A stretch of 64,000 nucleotides of DNA from Bacteroidota bacterium (lineage in GTDB: Bacteria; Bacteroidota; Bacteroidia; Chitinophagales; BACL12): positions 124,001 through 188,000 of the forward strand of contig JADKEK010000010.1 of NCBI GenBank assembly GCA_016718035.1, written 5' to 3'. The translations under genes and the position numbers were made by a program. Numbering within the stretch: the first letter of the stretch is position 1; every line of letters begins with the position of its first letter. Below, piece after piece: positions 18,170 through 26,192 of this stretch. The notes beneath the pieces are model-generated. The model had not been told where the DNA came from. It saw only the letters and a program-made list of their open reading frames with translations, and did not search any database.

Positions 18170-19021
18170 ATGAAGCAATTATTGTTCAAAACAACCATCA
18201 TCTCTGCGTTTGCCATTGCGACGCTTGCGGGATGTAAAAAAGAAAACCTCGACACTGACACAACTATTGCTTTAGACAATTCCATCGCTGATGGGGCTTT
18301 TCAGGACATGATGGGCGTGGTGAGCGAACAGGCTACCAACGAAGGCTTGTCCGGGTTCACAATCGGCACTATTCACGCTAAAATTGCTGATGATTGCCCT
18401 ACCGTTACCTTCAGCGAAGCATTAGGCGTTTTCCCGAATACGATGACCTTAGACTTCGGCACGAGCTGTGTCGGGTATATGGGCGTTGAGCGTTCAGGGA
18501 AAATTATGGCCACCTTCACCGGGTATTACAAGGATGCGGGCACGGTTATCACCCTAACCACCGATAACTACTATGTAAACGGCAGCAAGGTGGAAGGCAC
18601 CAAAACCGTTATCAACGAAGGCCTTACTATTGAGGGACATCCTTGGTTTTCGGTAATTGTTGATGGAGGCCTCATAACCCTGGAAACCGGCGAAACGATT
18701 TCATGGAATAGTTCCCGTATGCGCGAGTGGACAGCAGGTTACGATACGCCTGAATTGGAAGATGATGTGTATGGCTTAAACGATGGTGTTGCGGCTGAAT
18801 ATGCTATTACGGGTGTTAACCGCAATGGAACTCCATTTACTGCGCATATTGCTCAAACCTTAGTAAAACGAATGGATTGCCGGTACATTACCTCCGGTAT
18901 TCTTGAAGTAACGCCTGAGGACATGACCACCCGTTCACTTGATTTTGGTGATGGTGATTGTGATAATAAAGCAACTTTAACAGTTGGTGAATTTTCAGCG
19001 GAGATTACACTGTTGTATTAA
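18170..19021 (+). CDS. Lipoprotein, function unknown
   Basis: 283 residues. The signal peptide ends in a lipobox (IATLAGCK, Cys at residue 22), so the protein is a predicted lipoprotein. The mature part contains repeated beta-strand-like sequence with paired cysteines (ADDCPTVTF, GTSCVGYMG, KRMDCRYI, DGDCDNKA) that may form disulfides. I do not recognise the family; similar proteins in Bacteroidota are annotated as hypothetical lipoproteins. It is monocistronic, with a near-consensus -7 box TATCTTAG (18134-18141) upstream and a strong terminator downstream that abuts the repeat element. Confidence 0.78.
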   Translation: MKQLLFKTTIISAFAIATLAGCKKENLDTDTTIALDNSIADGAFQDMMGVVSEQATNEGLSGFTIGTIHAKIADDCPTVTFSEALGVFPNTMTLDFGTSCVGYMGVERSGKIMATFTGYYKDAGTVITLTTDNYYVNGSKVEGTKTVINEGLTIEGHPWFSVIVDGGLITLETGETISWNSSRMREWTAGYDTPELEDDVYGLNDGVAAEYAITGVNRNGTPFTAHIAQTLVKRMDCRYITSGILEVTPEDMTTRSLDFGDGDCDNKATLTVGEFSAEITLLY

Positions 19022-19048
19022 TTTGCCTCCAAACATAAAACCAAAACA

Positions 19049-19077
19049 AGCCGCCTGTATTTACGGGCGGTTTTTTT
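19049..19077 (+). terminator. Intrinsic terminator of the lipoprotein gene
   Basis: CCGCCTGTA (19051-19059) pairs with TACGGGCGG (19062-19070), then seven T. The T tract is also the outer end of the repeat element's left inverted terminus. Confidence 0.85.
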
Positions 19078-19205
19078 GTTTCATCCACCTCAGCGGACTG
19101 ATAGCGCGGAGGTGCGGAGAGGGCGGAGAATGTTTGATATAAAAAACCATTTAATATTTAATCGGCTTACTAACTCAGCGTCTCCGCGTGAACCAGTTCA
19201 AAATT

Positions 19206-19378
19206 GTTTCTCGCAAAGACGCAAAAGTTTTTGATATGATGTTTTAAGTCTAAATAAAAAACCAATTCAAGCGCACAAAGTTACTATGCCTTGCAGCTTT
19301 GCGTGCTTGAAAACAATCCATATAGCACATCATTTATTCAAATTTCCTTAGCGCCTTTGCGAGAAATAAACTAGGAAT
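19206..19378. repeat. Repeat unit 1 of the palindromic element
   Basis: 173 bases, from TTTCTCGCAAAGACGCAAA to the spacer after CTTAGCGCCTTTGCGAGAAA. The inner arm is diverged (GCGCACAAAG / CTTTGCGTGC), with a compensating A-T pair for a G-C pair. Confidence 0.8.
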
Positions 19379-19541
19379 GTTTCTCGCAAAGACCCACAGT
19401 TTTTTGTTATGTTATTTTAAGTTTAAATAAAAAACCAATTCAGGCGCGCAAAGGTTTAATTGGTTTACCAGCTTTGCGCGCTTGAAAACAATCCATATAG
19501 CACATCATTTATTCAAATTTCCTTAGCGCCTTTGCGAGATA
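19379..19541. repeat. Repeat unit 2 of the palindromic element
   Basis: Same order as unit 1, with inner arms GCGCGCAAAG and CTTTGCGCGC. It ends in GCGAGATA, then a unique 30-base spacer and a partial copy of the unit end (19572-19620). Confidence 0.8.
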
Positions 19542-19571
19542 TAAACTATGTTCCCTGCTCGAAAACCAGCA

Positions 19572-19620
19572 CCATTTATTCAAATTTCCTTAGCGCCTTT
19601 GCGAGAAATAAACTAGGAAT
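19572..19620. repeat. Partial repeat unit (right end only)
   Basis: Repeats the last ~50 bases of the unit (ATTTATTCAAATTTCC, CTTAGCGCCTTTGCGAGAAA), so one unit lost its left part or the end was duplicated. Confidence 0.75.
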
Positions 19621-19795
19621 GTTTCTCGCAAAGACGCAAATTTTTTTGATAGGTTATTTTAAGTTTAAATAAAAAACCAATTCAGGCGCGCAAAGGTATA
19701 ATTGGTTTACCAGCTTTGTGCGCTTGAAAACAATCCATATCGCACACCGTTTATTCAAATTTCCTTAGCGCCTTTGCGAGAAATAAACTAAGAAT
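19621..19795. repeat. Repeat unit 3 of the palindromic element
   Basis: 175 bases, highly similar to units 2 and 4, with the same outer and inner inverted arms (one inner-arm change, CTTTGTGCGC). Confidence 0.8.
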
Positions 19796-19959
19796 GTTTC
19801 TCGCAAAGGCCCAAAGTTTTTTGTTATGTTATTTTATGTTTAAATAAAAAACCAATTCAGGCGCGCAAAGGTTTAATTGGTTTACCTGCTTTGCGCGCTT
19901 GAAAACAATCCATATCGCACATAATACGATTATTTAACCTTAGCGCCTTTGCGAGAAAC
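19796..19959. repeat. Repeat unit 4 of the palindromic element
   Basis: About 164 bases, similar to units 2 and 3 but diverged near the right end (ATAATACGATTATTTAACC), ending in GCGCCTTTGCGAGAAAC just before the right inverted terminus. Confidence 0.8.
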
Positions 19960-19999
19960 AACCGGCACCGCGCTTTCAGTCCGCTGAGGTGGATGAAAC

Positions 20000-20022
20000 A
20001 AAAAAACCTCCCGAAGGAGGTC
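20000..20022 (-). terminator. Intrinsic terminator of the TPR-protein gene
   Basis: On the minus strand ACCTCC, a TTCG tetraloop and GGAGGT are followed by a T run. It lies 23 bases after the stop at 20046, and its T tract forms the outer end of the element's right inverted terminus. Confidence 0.88.
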
Positions 20023-20045
20023 TTTATTATTTGATGTGTTCTTTA

Positions 20046-21650
20046 TTAATTCGTGCATTTAACAACCTGTTCCAATTCTTTCACAAAAGTATTTTCAGGG
20101 TCAATAGCTTTTGTTTTCATGATATAAATACAGGCATCAGTATTTTGCTCAATTGAATTATACCAGTAAGCACAATACAAATACGCTTCAATTAAATTCT
20201 TTTTATTTTTTTCGATATCTTTTTCAGCTACCTCAATATATTTTAAATAAAAAGGTAATGCACTTCCTTTAATCTCATCACCATCAATGCGGCCTTTAGT
20301 TTTTGCACGTTGCAAATAACCGTCAGGAGAATTTGGTTGCATAATAATAAAGTTTGCATACGTAGTATCAGCATTTACATAATCACCAGTTTGGAAATAA
20401 GAACGACCAAGGAAATAAACATCAAGCGCACCTTCATCAAATTTAGTTATCAATTGATTGTAGGTTACAATAGCGTCAGCATATTTTTTAGTGTTGTATA
20501 AATACTTCGCATATTCAGCATACACTTCCTGAGTTGCAGTAGTGTCGTTAGACAATGCCATGCCATAAAAAAACATCGCTTTAGCAGTATCTTTTACTTC
20601 CACAGCAAGCCTTGCTGAATAAGGATAATCCAGGGCGATAACTTTTTTATCCGGAATATTCCAATAAGATTGCACGGCTTTATAACCATCAGCAAATAAA
20701 GTAGCTGAACGAGGTGCATCTATTTTGCGTAATGAATCACCAAAGTCGAAATGTGCCCAGTATAAAATTCTCCAAGCAATAAAGTTGTTAGGTTCATCAG
20801 CAATTATTTTAGTTGCTTCTTCAATAGCACAAGTGTAATCGCCAATCTGATAACAGGTAACTGCAGGAACAATACGAGCAGCTTTGTCTTCAGCATTCAG
20901 TTCAACATATTTATCAAAACATGGTTTAACCTTAGCATAATCACCGGCAAGGTAATATTCTTCACCAAGTTCTTTCCATGCAACAGCAATGGTAGGATCT
21001 AATGCTACAGTTTTTTCATATTCGGCAATAGCGTCTTTATGGTTACCGGTTTTAGAGTGGATACGTGCAATACGCAAGTGCGTAACAGCAATATTATCAT
21101 TCACTGTTCTTGCTTGCTCATATTTAGTCATTGCTTCGCTAGGTTTTTCGGAAGCAAGATAAGCATCACCATAAGCCAATAAGTTAATTACTAAACTAGC
21201 ATCGGTGCTATACGCAATGTCGAAGTATTTAATTGCTTCATTATTATCTATTTTGTAATAAGCTTCACCAATCTGGTAAAATATTTCAGCACTTTTTGAT
21301 TTGCTTACTTTAATAGCGCTTTCAAAATTTTCTTTCGCCTCAGCAGGTTTGTTATTGAGTAAATTTAATTTACCCATAGCCACATAAATGAGGGCGTTTT
21401 TATTTTCAACCAATTCGCTGGCTTTTTTGTAATAGATTTTTGCCGAATCGATACTACCGGTGATACTGTAAACATTACCTAAATAATAATTTGTCTCCAC
21501 GGTCGGTGCAGTAGCATTTAATCCGATAAGGATTTTTTTAGCTTTAAAATAAAATTCGGACTCTATCGCTTTTTTAGCATCCTGCACAGTTTGTGCCTGA
21601 ATAGCACTCTGCATTAACAGTAAAGCGATGAATGTTTTAATGATTCTCAT
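20046..21650 (-). CDS. Tetratricopeptide-repeat protein, periplasmic
   Basis: 534 residues with a signal peptide (MRIIKTFIALLLMQSAIQAQ). From about residue 25 to 480 it is built of ~12 TPR-like helix pairs, for example IFYQIGEAYYKIDNNEAIKYFD, VTHLRIARIHSKTGNHKDAI and AVAWKELGEEYYLAGDYAKV. TPR arrays bind partner proteins. It is the last gene after the PstS-like lipoprotein (19-base gap) and probably works with it and the TonB system upstream. A similar TPR protein follows exbBD-tonB in other Bacteroidota as I recall them; the molecular role is unknown. Confidence 0.85.
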   Translation of the reverse strand: MRIIKTFIALLLMQSAIQAQTVQDAKKAIESEFYFKAKKILIGLNATAPTVETNYYLGNVYSITGSIDSAKIYYKKASELVENKNALIYVAMGKLNLLNNKPAEAKENFESAIKVSKSKSAEIFYQIGEAYYKIDNNEAIKYFDIAYSTDASLVINLLAYGDAYLASEKPSEAMTKYEQARTVNDNIAVTHLRIARIHSKTGNHKDAIAEYEKTVALDPTIAVAWKELGEEYYLAGDYAKVKPCFDKYVELNAEDKAARIVPAVTCYQIGDYTCAIEEATKIIADEPNNFIAWRILYWAHFDFGDSLRKIDAPRSATLFADGYKAVQSYWNIPDKKVIALDYPYSARLAVEVKDTAKAMFFYGMALSNDTTATQEVYAEYAKYLYNTKKYADAIVTYNQLITKFDEGALDVYFLGRSYFQTGDYVNADTTYANFIIMQPNSPDGYLQRAKTKGRIDGDEIKGSALPFYLKYIEVAEKDIEKNKKNLIEAYLYCAYWYNSIEQNTDACIYIMKTKAIDPENTFVKELEQVVKCTN

Positions 21651-21669
21651 TTTAGGTTGGTATTTATTT

Positions 21670-22584
21670 TTATTCTACTATATTAATTTTCCTTTCAGTC
21701 ATCTTCTCAGGAATTAACCCTGCTTTTAAAATGATCCTTGAGGCTTTGCTTCTATATAAGAAGTTGACAAAACCCGTGCCTAATAATTGGGAGGTGTTTC
21801 CTTTAACAACGTTAACACTTCTCAAAAGCGGATATTTATTGGTCATTATGGTTGATTGTGACAATTCAGTTACAATACTTTTTCCGGTTGAATCGGTTTT
21901 GGCTACTGCTAATACCTTGTTGCCATTGAGTAATTGTTGGGCATTTGGGTCGTCGAAATCACTAATTTCAGCAAACGAAATAAACCCTATTGCTTCCGGA
22001 TTTGCCGCAATATACGCCACAAGTGTATCGGTATTATCTAACGAAAACAAATTTTTATAATTGCCACCGGCGTCGCCAATTAATTGTTTAATCATGCCGG
22101 TATTTTTGGTGTTAAACACAAATCCGGTTTTTTCGTATTTGCCGGCATATCCAGGTTTTGTGCTGGCAATAAACTCGTCGATATTAAAAATGGTGTCGGT
22201 GTTTTTTTGAGATGTAATTACGGCAATGGCTTCTTTGCCAATGGTAAATTGTTTAATCGCCACTCCGTTTACTTTTTCGAGAGCAGCTAATTCATTATCG
22301 CTCAATACGCGACCTGTAACCATCATGCGGGTTTTATCTTTCAGCATGGCATCCAGTATCATAGCATCGGAGCCGTAGGTTGGGGTAATATCAGATTCGG
22401 GATAAACATTTTCGTACGACTGAATAAGTTCATCTAACAACACTTTATAACTTTCATCAGCATAAATACTCAGGGTGCCTTTGTTCAGGTTTTCTACATC
22501 CTTATCAAAAGATTTACTTTGACCGCAACCGGCGGCGAAGAGGGTTGCAGACAGCAGGAGCACTATGTATTTATTCGTTTTCAT
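21670..22584 (-). CDS. PstS-like substrate-binding lipoprotein
   Basis: 304 residues from the ATG at 22584, where MKTNKYIVLLLSATLFAAGC gives a lipobox cysteine at about residue 20; a longer frame to 22653 adds only implausible sequence over the upstream gene. The mature protein resembles PstS-type periplasmic phosphate-binding proteins (GTLSIYADESYKVLLDELIQSY ... SDITPTYGSDAMILDAML ... KEAIAVITSQKNTDTIF ... GFISFAEISDFDD). No pstCAB genes are nearby, so ligand and partner are uncertain. It overlaps the preceding small gene by 14 bases (translational coupling). Confidence 0.85.
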   Translation of the reverse strand: MKTNKYIVLLLSATLFAAGCGQSKSFDKDVENLNKGTLSIYADESYKVLLDELIQSYENVYPESDITPTYGSDAMILDAMLKDKTRMMVTGRVLSDNELAALEKVNGVAIKQFTIGKEAIAVITSQKNTDTIFNIDEFIASTKPGYAGKYEKTGFVFNTKNTGMIKQLIGDAGGNYKNLFSLDNTDTLVAYIAANPEAIGFISFAEISDFDDPNAQQLLNGNKVLAVAKTDSTGKSIVTELSQSTIMTNKYPLLRSVNVVKGNTSQLLGTGFVNFLYRSKASRIILKAGLIPEKMTERKINIVE

Positions 22585-22822
22585 CTTGTTCGCTGATGTC
22601 CTCATTGTTACTCTTGTAGGCCTGATAAACCCGAAATAAACGCAACAGGCCATAAGCTATTAAAACAATACCCAGGGCGTTGGCAAAATTTTTCGGAATA
22701 TCTGCACCAAGTGTTTTGAGAATATCCGGATTGCTGAGTATGTAAATGCCCATAAACAAATAAGCTACAGAGGCTACCAGTTTAAGTACGTTTACTACGC
22801 TGCTAATTTCGTATTTTCTCAT
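22571..22822 (-). CDS. Small two-TM membrane protein
   Basis: 83 residues with two hydrophobic segments (about 10-30 and 45-65) and an acidic tail (NNEDISEQDENE). The function is not recognised. It follows tonB after a hairpin terminator and overlaps the start of the PstS-like gene, so it forms a unit with the PstS-like lipoprotein and TPR protein. It could be a membrane anchor or partner for that unit (inference). Confidence 0.7.
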   Translation of the reverse strand: MRKYEISSVVNVLKLVASVAYLFMGIYILSNPDILKTLGADIPKNFANALGIVLIAYGLLRLFRVYQAYKSNNEDISEQDENE

Positions 22823-22829
22823 TTGGCTA

Positions 22830-22872
22830 TAAAAATAAAACCATCTTTGGAATTACCCGCAGATGGTTTTAT
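22830..22872 (-). terminator. Intrinsic terminator after tonB
   Basis: On the minus strand AAAACCATCT (complement of 22861-22870) pairs perfectly with AGATGGTTTT (complement of 22837-22846) around a 14-base loop, followed by ATTTTT. It separates exbB-exbD-exbD-tonB from the three downstream genes, allowing partial read-through or a separate promoter. Confidence 0.8.
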
Positions 22873-22890
22873 TAAATTTATGGTTGGCGA

Positions 22891-23739
22891 TTAATCACCT
22901 AATGTAAACTTAACCGGAACGGTATACCAAACAGCGGCAGGTTTACCATTTTGGCGACCCGGTGTCCAGTTTGGCATTTCCTTCACAACGCGGAGTGCTT
23001 CCTCGTCGCAACCGGCTCCAATACTGCGCACAACGTGTGCCTGGCTAACTGCTCCTTTATCGTCTACAACGAATTTGATATACACGGTGCCTTCAATACC
23101 GTTATCACGCGCCATACGCGGATATTTGATGTTATCACCTAAATATTTATAAAGGTTTTTAACACCACCCGGATATTCCGGCATTTGTTCAAGGAAATCG
23201 TACACTTTTTTCTCTTCAACAACTGGTTGTTGTACCACTTTTACTTCTTCAATAACGATATCAGCATCTTCATCACCTTCCTGATTAACGGTAGAGATGT
23301 CGGCTTTGATTTCGTCAACCGAAATAACTTCATCTTCAGCTACTTCTTCATCTTTTTTCACAACCATCTCCACGAATTTCACGGTTGGGCGGACTGGTGG
23401 TGGTGGTGGCGGCGGAGGTGGAGGAGGAGGTGCTTCTTCATCCAGCGGAGGTGGTTCGGTTAAAGTAACCACGCGCTCAATAGCCACTTCGTCAGATTTT
23501 TTCTTCAAAAACCCCAAACCCACATAACTAAAGCCTGTAAGCACTGAGCTCAGGCAGAAAATGAAGATGAGTGCCTTTACTGTGTTTCTTTTAGTCAGAT
23601 GACGTAAAAAGAACGCACCATAAGACTTGTTGCGATTGTCGAAAACAATCTCATCCATGGTTTGGTTTAAATACTTTTTATTATCTTCCATAATCTCGGA
23701 TAATTTTTTATTTGGATGCCTGTGGAACCGAAATTCCAT
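22891..23739 (-). CDS. tonB: Energy transducer TonB
   Basis: 282 residues from ATG 23739; an ATG at 23691 (MEDNKKYLNQTMDEIVFDN) is an equally plausible start. The cytoplasmic part contains FDNRNKSYGAFFLRHLTKRN, as in Bacteroidota TonB proteins. One TM helix (~residues 52-74) is followed by a proline-rich spacer with 12 consecutive Pro (~100-115), an acidic stretch, and a C-terminal TonB domain (~190-282) with YPGGVKNLYKYLGDNIKYP, GTVYIKFVVDDKGAV and TPGRQNGKPAAVWYTVPVKF. It couples the inner-membrane proton motive force to outer-membrane transporters and is 22 bases after an exbD. Confidence 0.95.
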   Translation of the reverse strand: MEFRFHRHPNKKLSEIMEDNKKYLNQTMDEIVFDNRNKSYGAFFLRHLTKRNTVKALIFIFCLSSVLTGFSYVGLGFLKKKSDEVAIERVVTLTEPPPLDEEAPPPPPPPPPPPPVRPTVKFVEMVVKKDEEVAEDEVISVDEIKADISTVNQEGDEDADIVIEEVKVVQQPVVEEKKVYDFLEQMPEYPGGVKNLYKYLGDNIKYPRMARDNGIEGTVYIKFVVDDKGAVSQAHVVRSIGAGCDEEALRVVKEMPNWTPGRQNGKPAAVWYTVPVKFTLGD

Positions 23740-23761
23740 AAAACATCTAAAAATTATTTAT

Positions 23762-24322
23762 TTATTGTGGTGTTGGCACGATATCCAACTTTCCACCATT
23801 GGCAATTGCTTCCACTTCTAAATCGGCGATGTCCTGAATGGCATAGATTTTAGTATTCGTAATATCCATTTCATCGAGAATGTCCACCATATTTTTATAA
23901 GAAGCACCTTCGGTCATTTTAATGATAACAATCATTTTTTCCGGGTTACCATGTTTTCTGCCTACGTCTTTTTGTTTATCGTATAAAACCTCTCTTACAC
24001 CATCAGCAGCATAATTGGTGGTTTTCATATCATAAACAACCTGACCTTCGTAATACCAGATTTTATCGTCCTTATCTAACAATAAGTTGATTACCTGCGA
24101 TTCCTTAACGTCGGTTTTCACCTGTTCGTCTTTTTTAGGCATATTCAGCTCCATGGCCACCGGCTTGTTCAGCGTGGTAGTCAACATAAAGAAGGAAATC
24201 AACAGGAACGCCAAATCCACCATTGGGGTAAAATCGACCCTGGTTGACATTTTTTTGGAACGAACCTTGCCTTTCCCGTGCTTACTGTGACTCCCTTTCT
24301 CGGGCGTTTGTATATCAGCCAT
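23762..24322 (-). CDS. exbD: ExbD-type biopolymer transport protein (second copy)
   Basis: 186 residues. A basic cytoplasmic N-terminus and RVDFTPMVDLAFLLISFFMLTTTL, the single ExbD TM segment with its conserved Asp (VDLAF), are followed by a periplasmic domain (~60-186) with KPVAMELNMPK and a Lys-rich region. It forms the stator with ExbB. It is between the other exbD (11-base gap) and tonB. Bacteroidota usually carry two ExbD paralogs in this position. Confidence 0.93.
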   Translation of the reverse strand: MADIQTPEKGSHSKHGKGKVRSKKMSTRVDFTPMVDLAFLLISFFMLTTTLNKPVAMELNMPKKDEQVKTDVKESQVINLLLDKDDKIWYYEGQVVYDMKTTNYAADGVREVLYDKQKDVGRKHGNPEKMIVIIKMTEGASYKNMVDILDEMDITNTKIYAIQDIADLEVEAIANGGKLDIVPTPQ

Positions 24323-24333
24323 AGCTAGTTCTT

Positions 24334-25026
24334 TTATTTAGCAGGAGGTTCAGTGCCTGCTGCTTCAGCAGAAACCGGCCCTTCGAGCGATGTGATTAAA
24401 TTAAATGTATGAATGTTGACAGGTTCTTCAGTCAGAATTTTGATTACTTCCTGCACAGCTTGAACATTCGTGGTTTTATCGCCTTTAATGGCAACCCTGA
24501 TGTCTTCGCGGTCAGTAGCCCCTGATTCTTGTTTGTCTAAACGGTCGGCCCAACGTGCGGATTGTATCCAGTCGCGCAATTGGTTGTTGGCCGAATCGAT
24601 AGGCACACCTGAAAAATCTTTCAACGACCCCAAATCGGCAGCAGGAATATTCAATATTTCAGGCAATTGGCTAATATCATAACCATAAACCGGTAAATTG
24701 ATAAAGTTGGCGATTTGTTGATCGGTTAATTTTTCAAGAGCAGGGTAGGTTTTACTATAGCGTTGTTTAAGATTTTGAAGCGTAGCTACTTTTACTTTCG
24801 GATTTTCTACCGAAAAGTAAATCATACCTTCTTTATCTACAGTAATAACCATCATATTATCCGGAACGGGTATTTCCGACGCGGAGGTAGGCATATCGAT
24901 AACGACAGGCGTTGCCGGGCGGAATTTTGCCGTAAGGATGAAGAACGTCAACAGCAGGAACGACACGTCCGTCATGGCGGTCATATCCACTATGGTGCTA
25001 CTGCGTTTTACTTTTATTTTAGGCAT
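24334..25026 (-). CDS. exbD: ExbD-type biopolymer transport protein (first copy)
   Basis: 230 residues. STIVDMTAMTDVSFLLLTFFILTAKF is the ExbD TM helix with the conserved Asp, followed by the KPATPVVIDMPTSASEIPVPD-type strand of the periplasmic domain. It is longer than its partner because of an extra ~50-residue segment (residues ~100-160, TYPALEKLTDQQIANFINLP...). Second gene of exbB-exbD-exbD-tonB. Confidence 0.93.
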   Translation of the reverse strand: MPKIKVKRSSTIVDMTAMTDVSFLLLTFFILTAKFRPATPVVIDMPTSASEIPVPDNMMVITVDKEGMIYFSVENPKVKVATLQNLKQRYSKTYPALEKLTDQQIANFINLPVYGYDISQLPEILNIPAADLGSLKDFSGVPIDSANNQLRDWIQSARWADRLDKQESGATDREDIRVAIKGDKTTNVQAVQEVIKILTEEPVNIHTFNLITSLEGPVSAEAAGTEPPAK

Positions 25027-25064
25027 CGTTATTTCGTTTTGAAACGTGCACTGAATTTAGTGAA

Positions 25065-25871
25065 TTATTTCTCTGTTGCAGAGAAGGTTTGTGTGATTGT
25101 GAAACCAACTTCGTCAATTCCGTAAGTCAACTTATCGATCATTCCTGTAAAAATGTTATAGAAAATGATGGCGAAAGCTGAAGTTCCGATACCGATTGCA
25201 GTATTTACAAGTGCTTCTGAGATACCGGCAGATAATGCGGTAGGGTCAGGAGTACCTTCAGTAGCAAGGGCAGAGAACGCACGAATCATACCCAATACCG
25301 TTCCGAGGAGGGCGATGAGTGTTCCGATAGAGGCGATAGTTGCCAAAATTGGAAGGTGTTTTTCTAAAGCCGGCATTTCTAATGATGTAGCTTCTTCAAC
25401 TTCTTTTGAAATGTTTAACACTTTTTGCTCAGTGGTTAACACATTGTCTGCTTTCATTTCTGCGTATTTATGTAAACCTGCGTTTACAACATTAGCTACA
25501 GAACCTTTCTGACGGTCGCACTCTTTTAATGCAGCGTCAATGTCTTTATTGGTAAGATGGTATTTCACCTTTTGTAAAAAAGCCTGAATTGAACCGTTAC
25601 CTTTTGCTTTGGTGATAGTGAGCATACGTTCAACTGCAAAAACGCAAACCGTAAGGAATAACGCTAATAATACAGGAACGATGAAACCCCCTTCGTGCAC
25701 TAATGCAAGGTAGTTGCCCGGTTTTGGGTGACCGTCTTCCGTAAAGTTGGCTTTGTCACCTGCTACGAAGACATAAAATAAAATACCTATCACAAGATTA
25801 ATTGCGATAACCAAGATTCCAAGACTGTTTACAGTGGTCTTTTTTGTTGTTTTTGCTGCTGATTGAGCCAT
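25065..25871 (-). CDS. exbB: MotA/TolQ/ExbB proton channel protein
   Basis: 268 residues with three TM helices (about 18-38, 58-80 with FIVPVLLALFLTVCVFAVERML, and a C-terminal pair of segments near 170-250). The motif LPILATIASIGTLIALLGTVLGMIRAF followed by ALSAGISEALVNTAIGIGTSAFAI is the ExbB/TolQ signature. It forms the pentameric proton channel of the TonB energising complex. First gene of the operon, with a TATATTTG promoter box at 25913-25920. Confidence 0.95.
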   Translation of the reverse strand: MAQSAAKTTKKTTVNSLGILVIAINLVIGILFYVFVAGDKANFTEDGHPKPGNYLALVHEGGFIVPVLLALFLTVCVFAVERMLTITKAKGNGSIQAFLQKVKYHLTNKDIDAALKECDRQKGSVANVVNAGLHKYAEMKADNVLTTEQKVLNISKEVEEATSLEMPALEKHLPILATIASIGTLIALLGTVLGMIRAFSALATEGTPDPTALSAGISEALVNTAIGIGTSAFAIIFYNIFTGMIDKLTYGIDEVGFTITQTFSATEK

Positions 25872-26192
25872 AAGGTTAATTTTAATTTCCTTTTAATAAA
25901 TGTTATAGTGGGCAAATATAGATTAATTTTTAAAAAAAGCGTTTTGCAATTAACGTTTTTAAAATTTCACTTTATTATTTTTATGTTAACCGCAAAGTCG
26001 CCAAATTGTTGTATTGCCGCAATTTAAGTATAAACTCATGCCCCAATTGCTTTGGTATATTGGCCTGGCTGTTTTACACAAATTTGACAATAACCCATTG
26101 AAAATCAAGCCTCACGGCCGGTTTTGTCGAACAGTGGGCTCAATTTGTCGAAAAAAGAAACGGCCTTGCCATAAACTTTACAACTTTGCACT
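25872..26192. promoter_or_regulatory. 321-base divergent intergenic region
   Basis: Separates exbB (-) from the LytS-type kinase (+). It contains the exbB -7 box TATATTTG (minus strand, 25913-25920). Two imperfect elements, ACCGCAAAGTCGCC at ~25990 and ACGGCCGGTTTTGTCG at ~26115, look like remnants of the palindromic repeat vocabulary or have no assigned role. No open frame of coding quality was seen. Confidence 0.5.

Larger units (their letters stand above)
19069..20008. repeat. 0.94-kb palindromic repeat element with 41-bp inverted ends
   Basis: Non-coding block between two convergent genes. Its outer 41 bases (19069-19109 and 19968-20008) are inverted copies matching at 40 of 41 positions and include CCTCAGCGGACTG and its complement. 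Inside are four ~175-base direct-repeat units and one partial unit. Each unit starts with TTTCTCGCAAAG and ends with the inverse CTTTGCGAGAAA, with inner inverted arms GCGCGCAAAG/CTTTGCGCGC, so each can fold into a nested hairpin. No protein-coding gene or transposase is present; short open frames here cross repeat units and have no coding character. Related sequence recurs at 52038 and 54325. Confidence 0.9.

Noticed and set aside
19460..19672. Open frames inside the repeat element
   Set aside because: They run across repeat units and inverted arms, have no start context, and are produced by the repeat sequence itself.
19206..19959. Regularly spaced repeats suggestive of a CRISPR array
   Set aside because: Units are ~175 bases with internal palindromes and no short repeat plus unique spacer pattern; no cas genes are near.
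22884..23142. tonB as a frameshifted gene because of two candidate starts
   Set aside because: Both starts are in the same frame and the full C-terminal domain is intact.
23185..23527. Plus-strand frames rich in Trp or Gly over tonB
   Set aside because: They are the complement of the proline tract of TonB.
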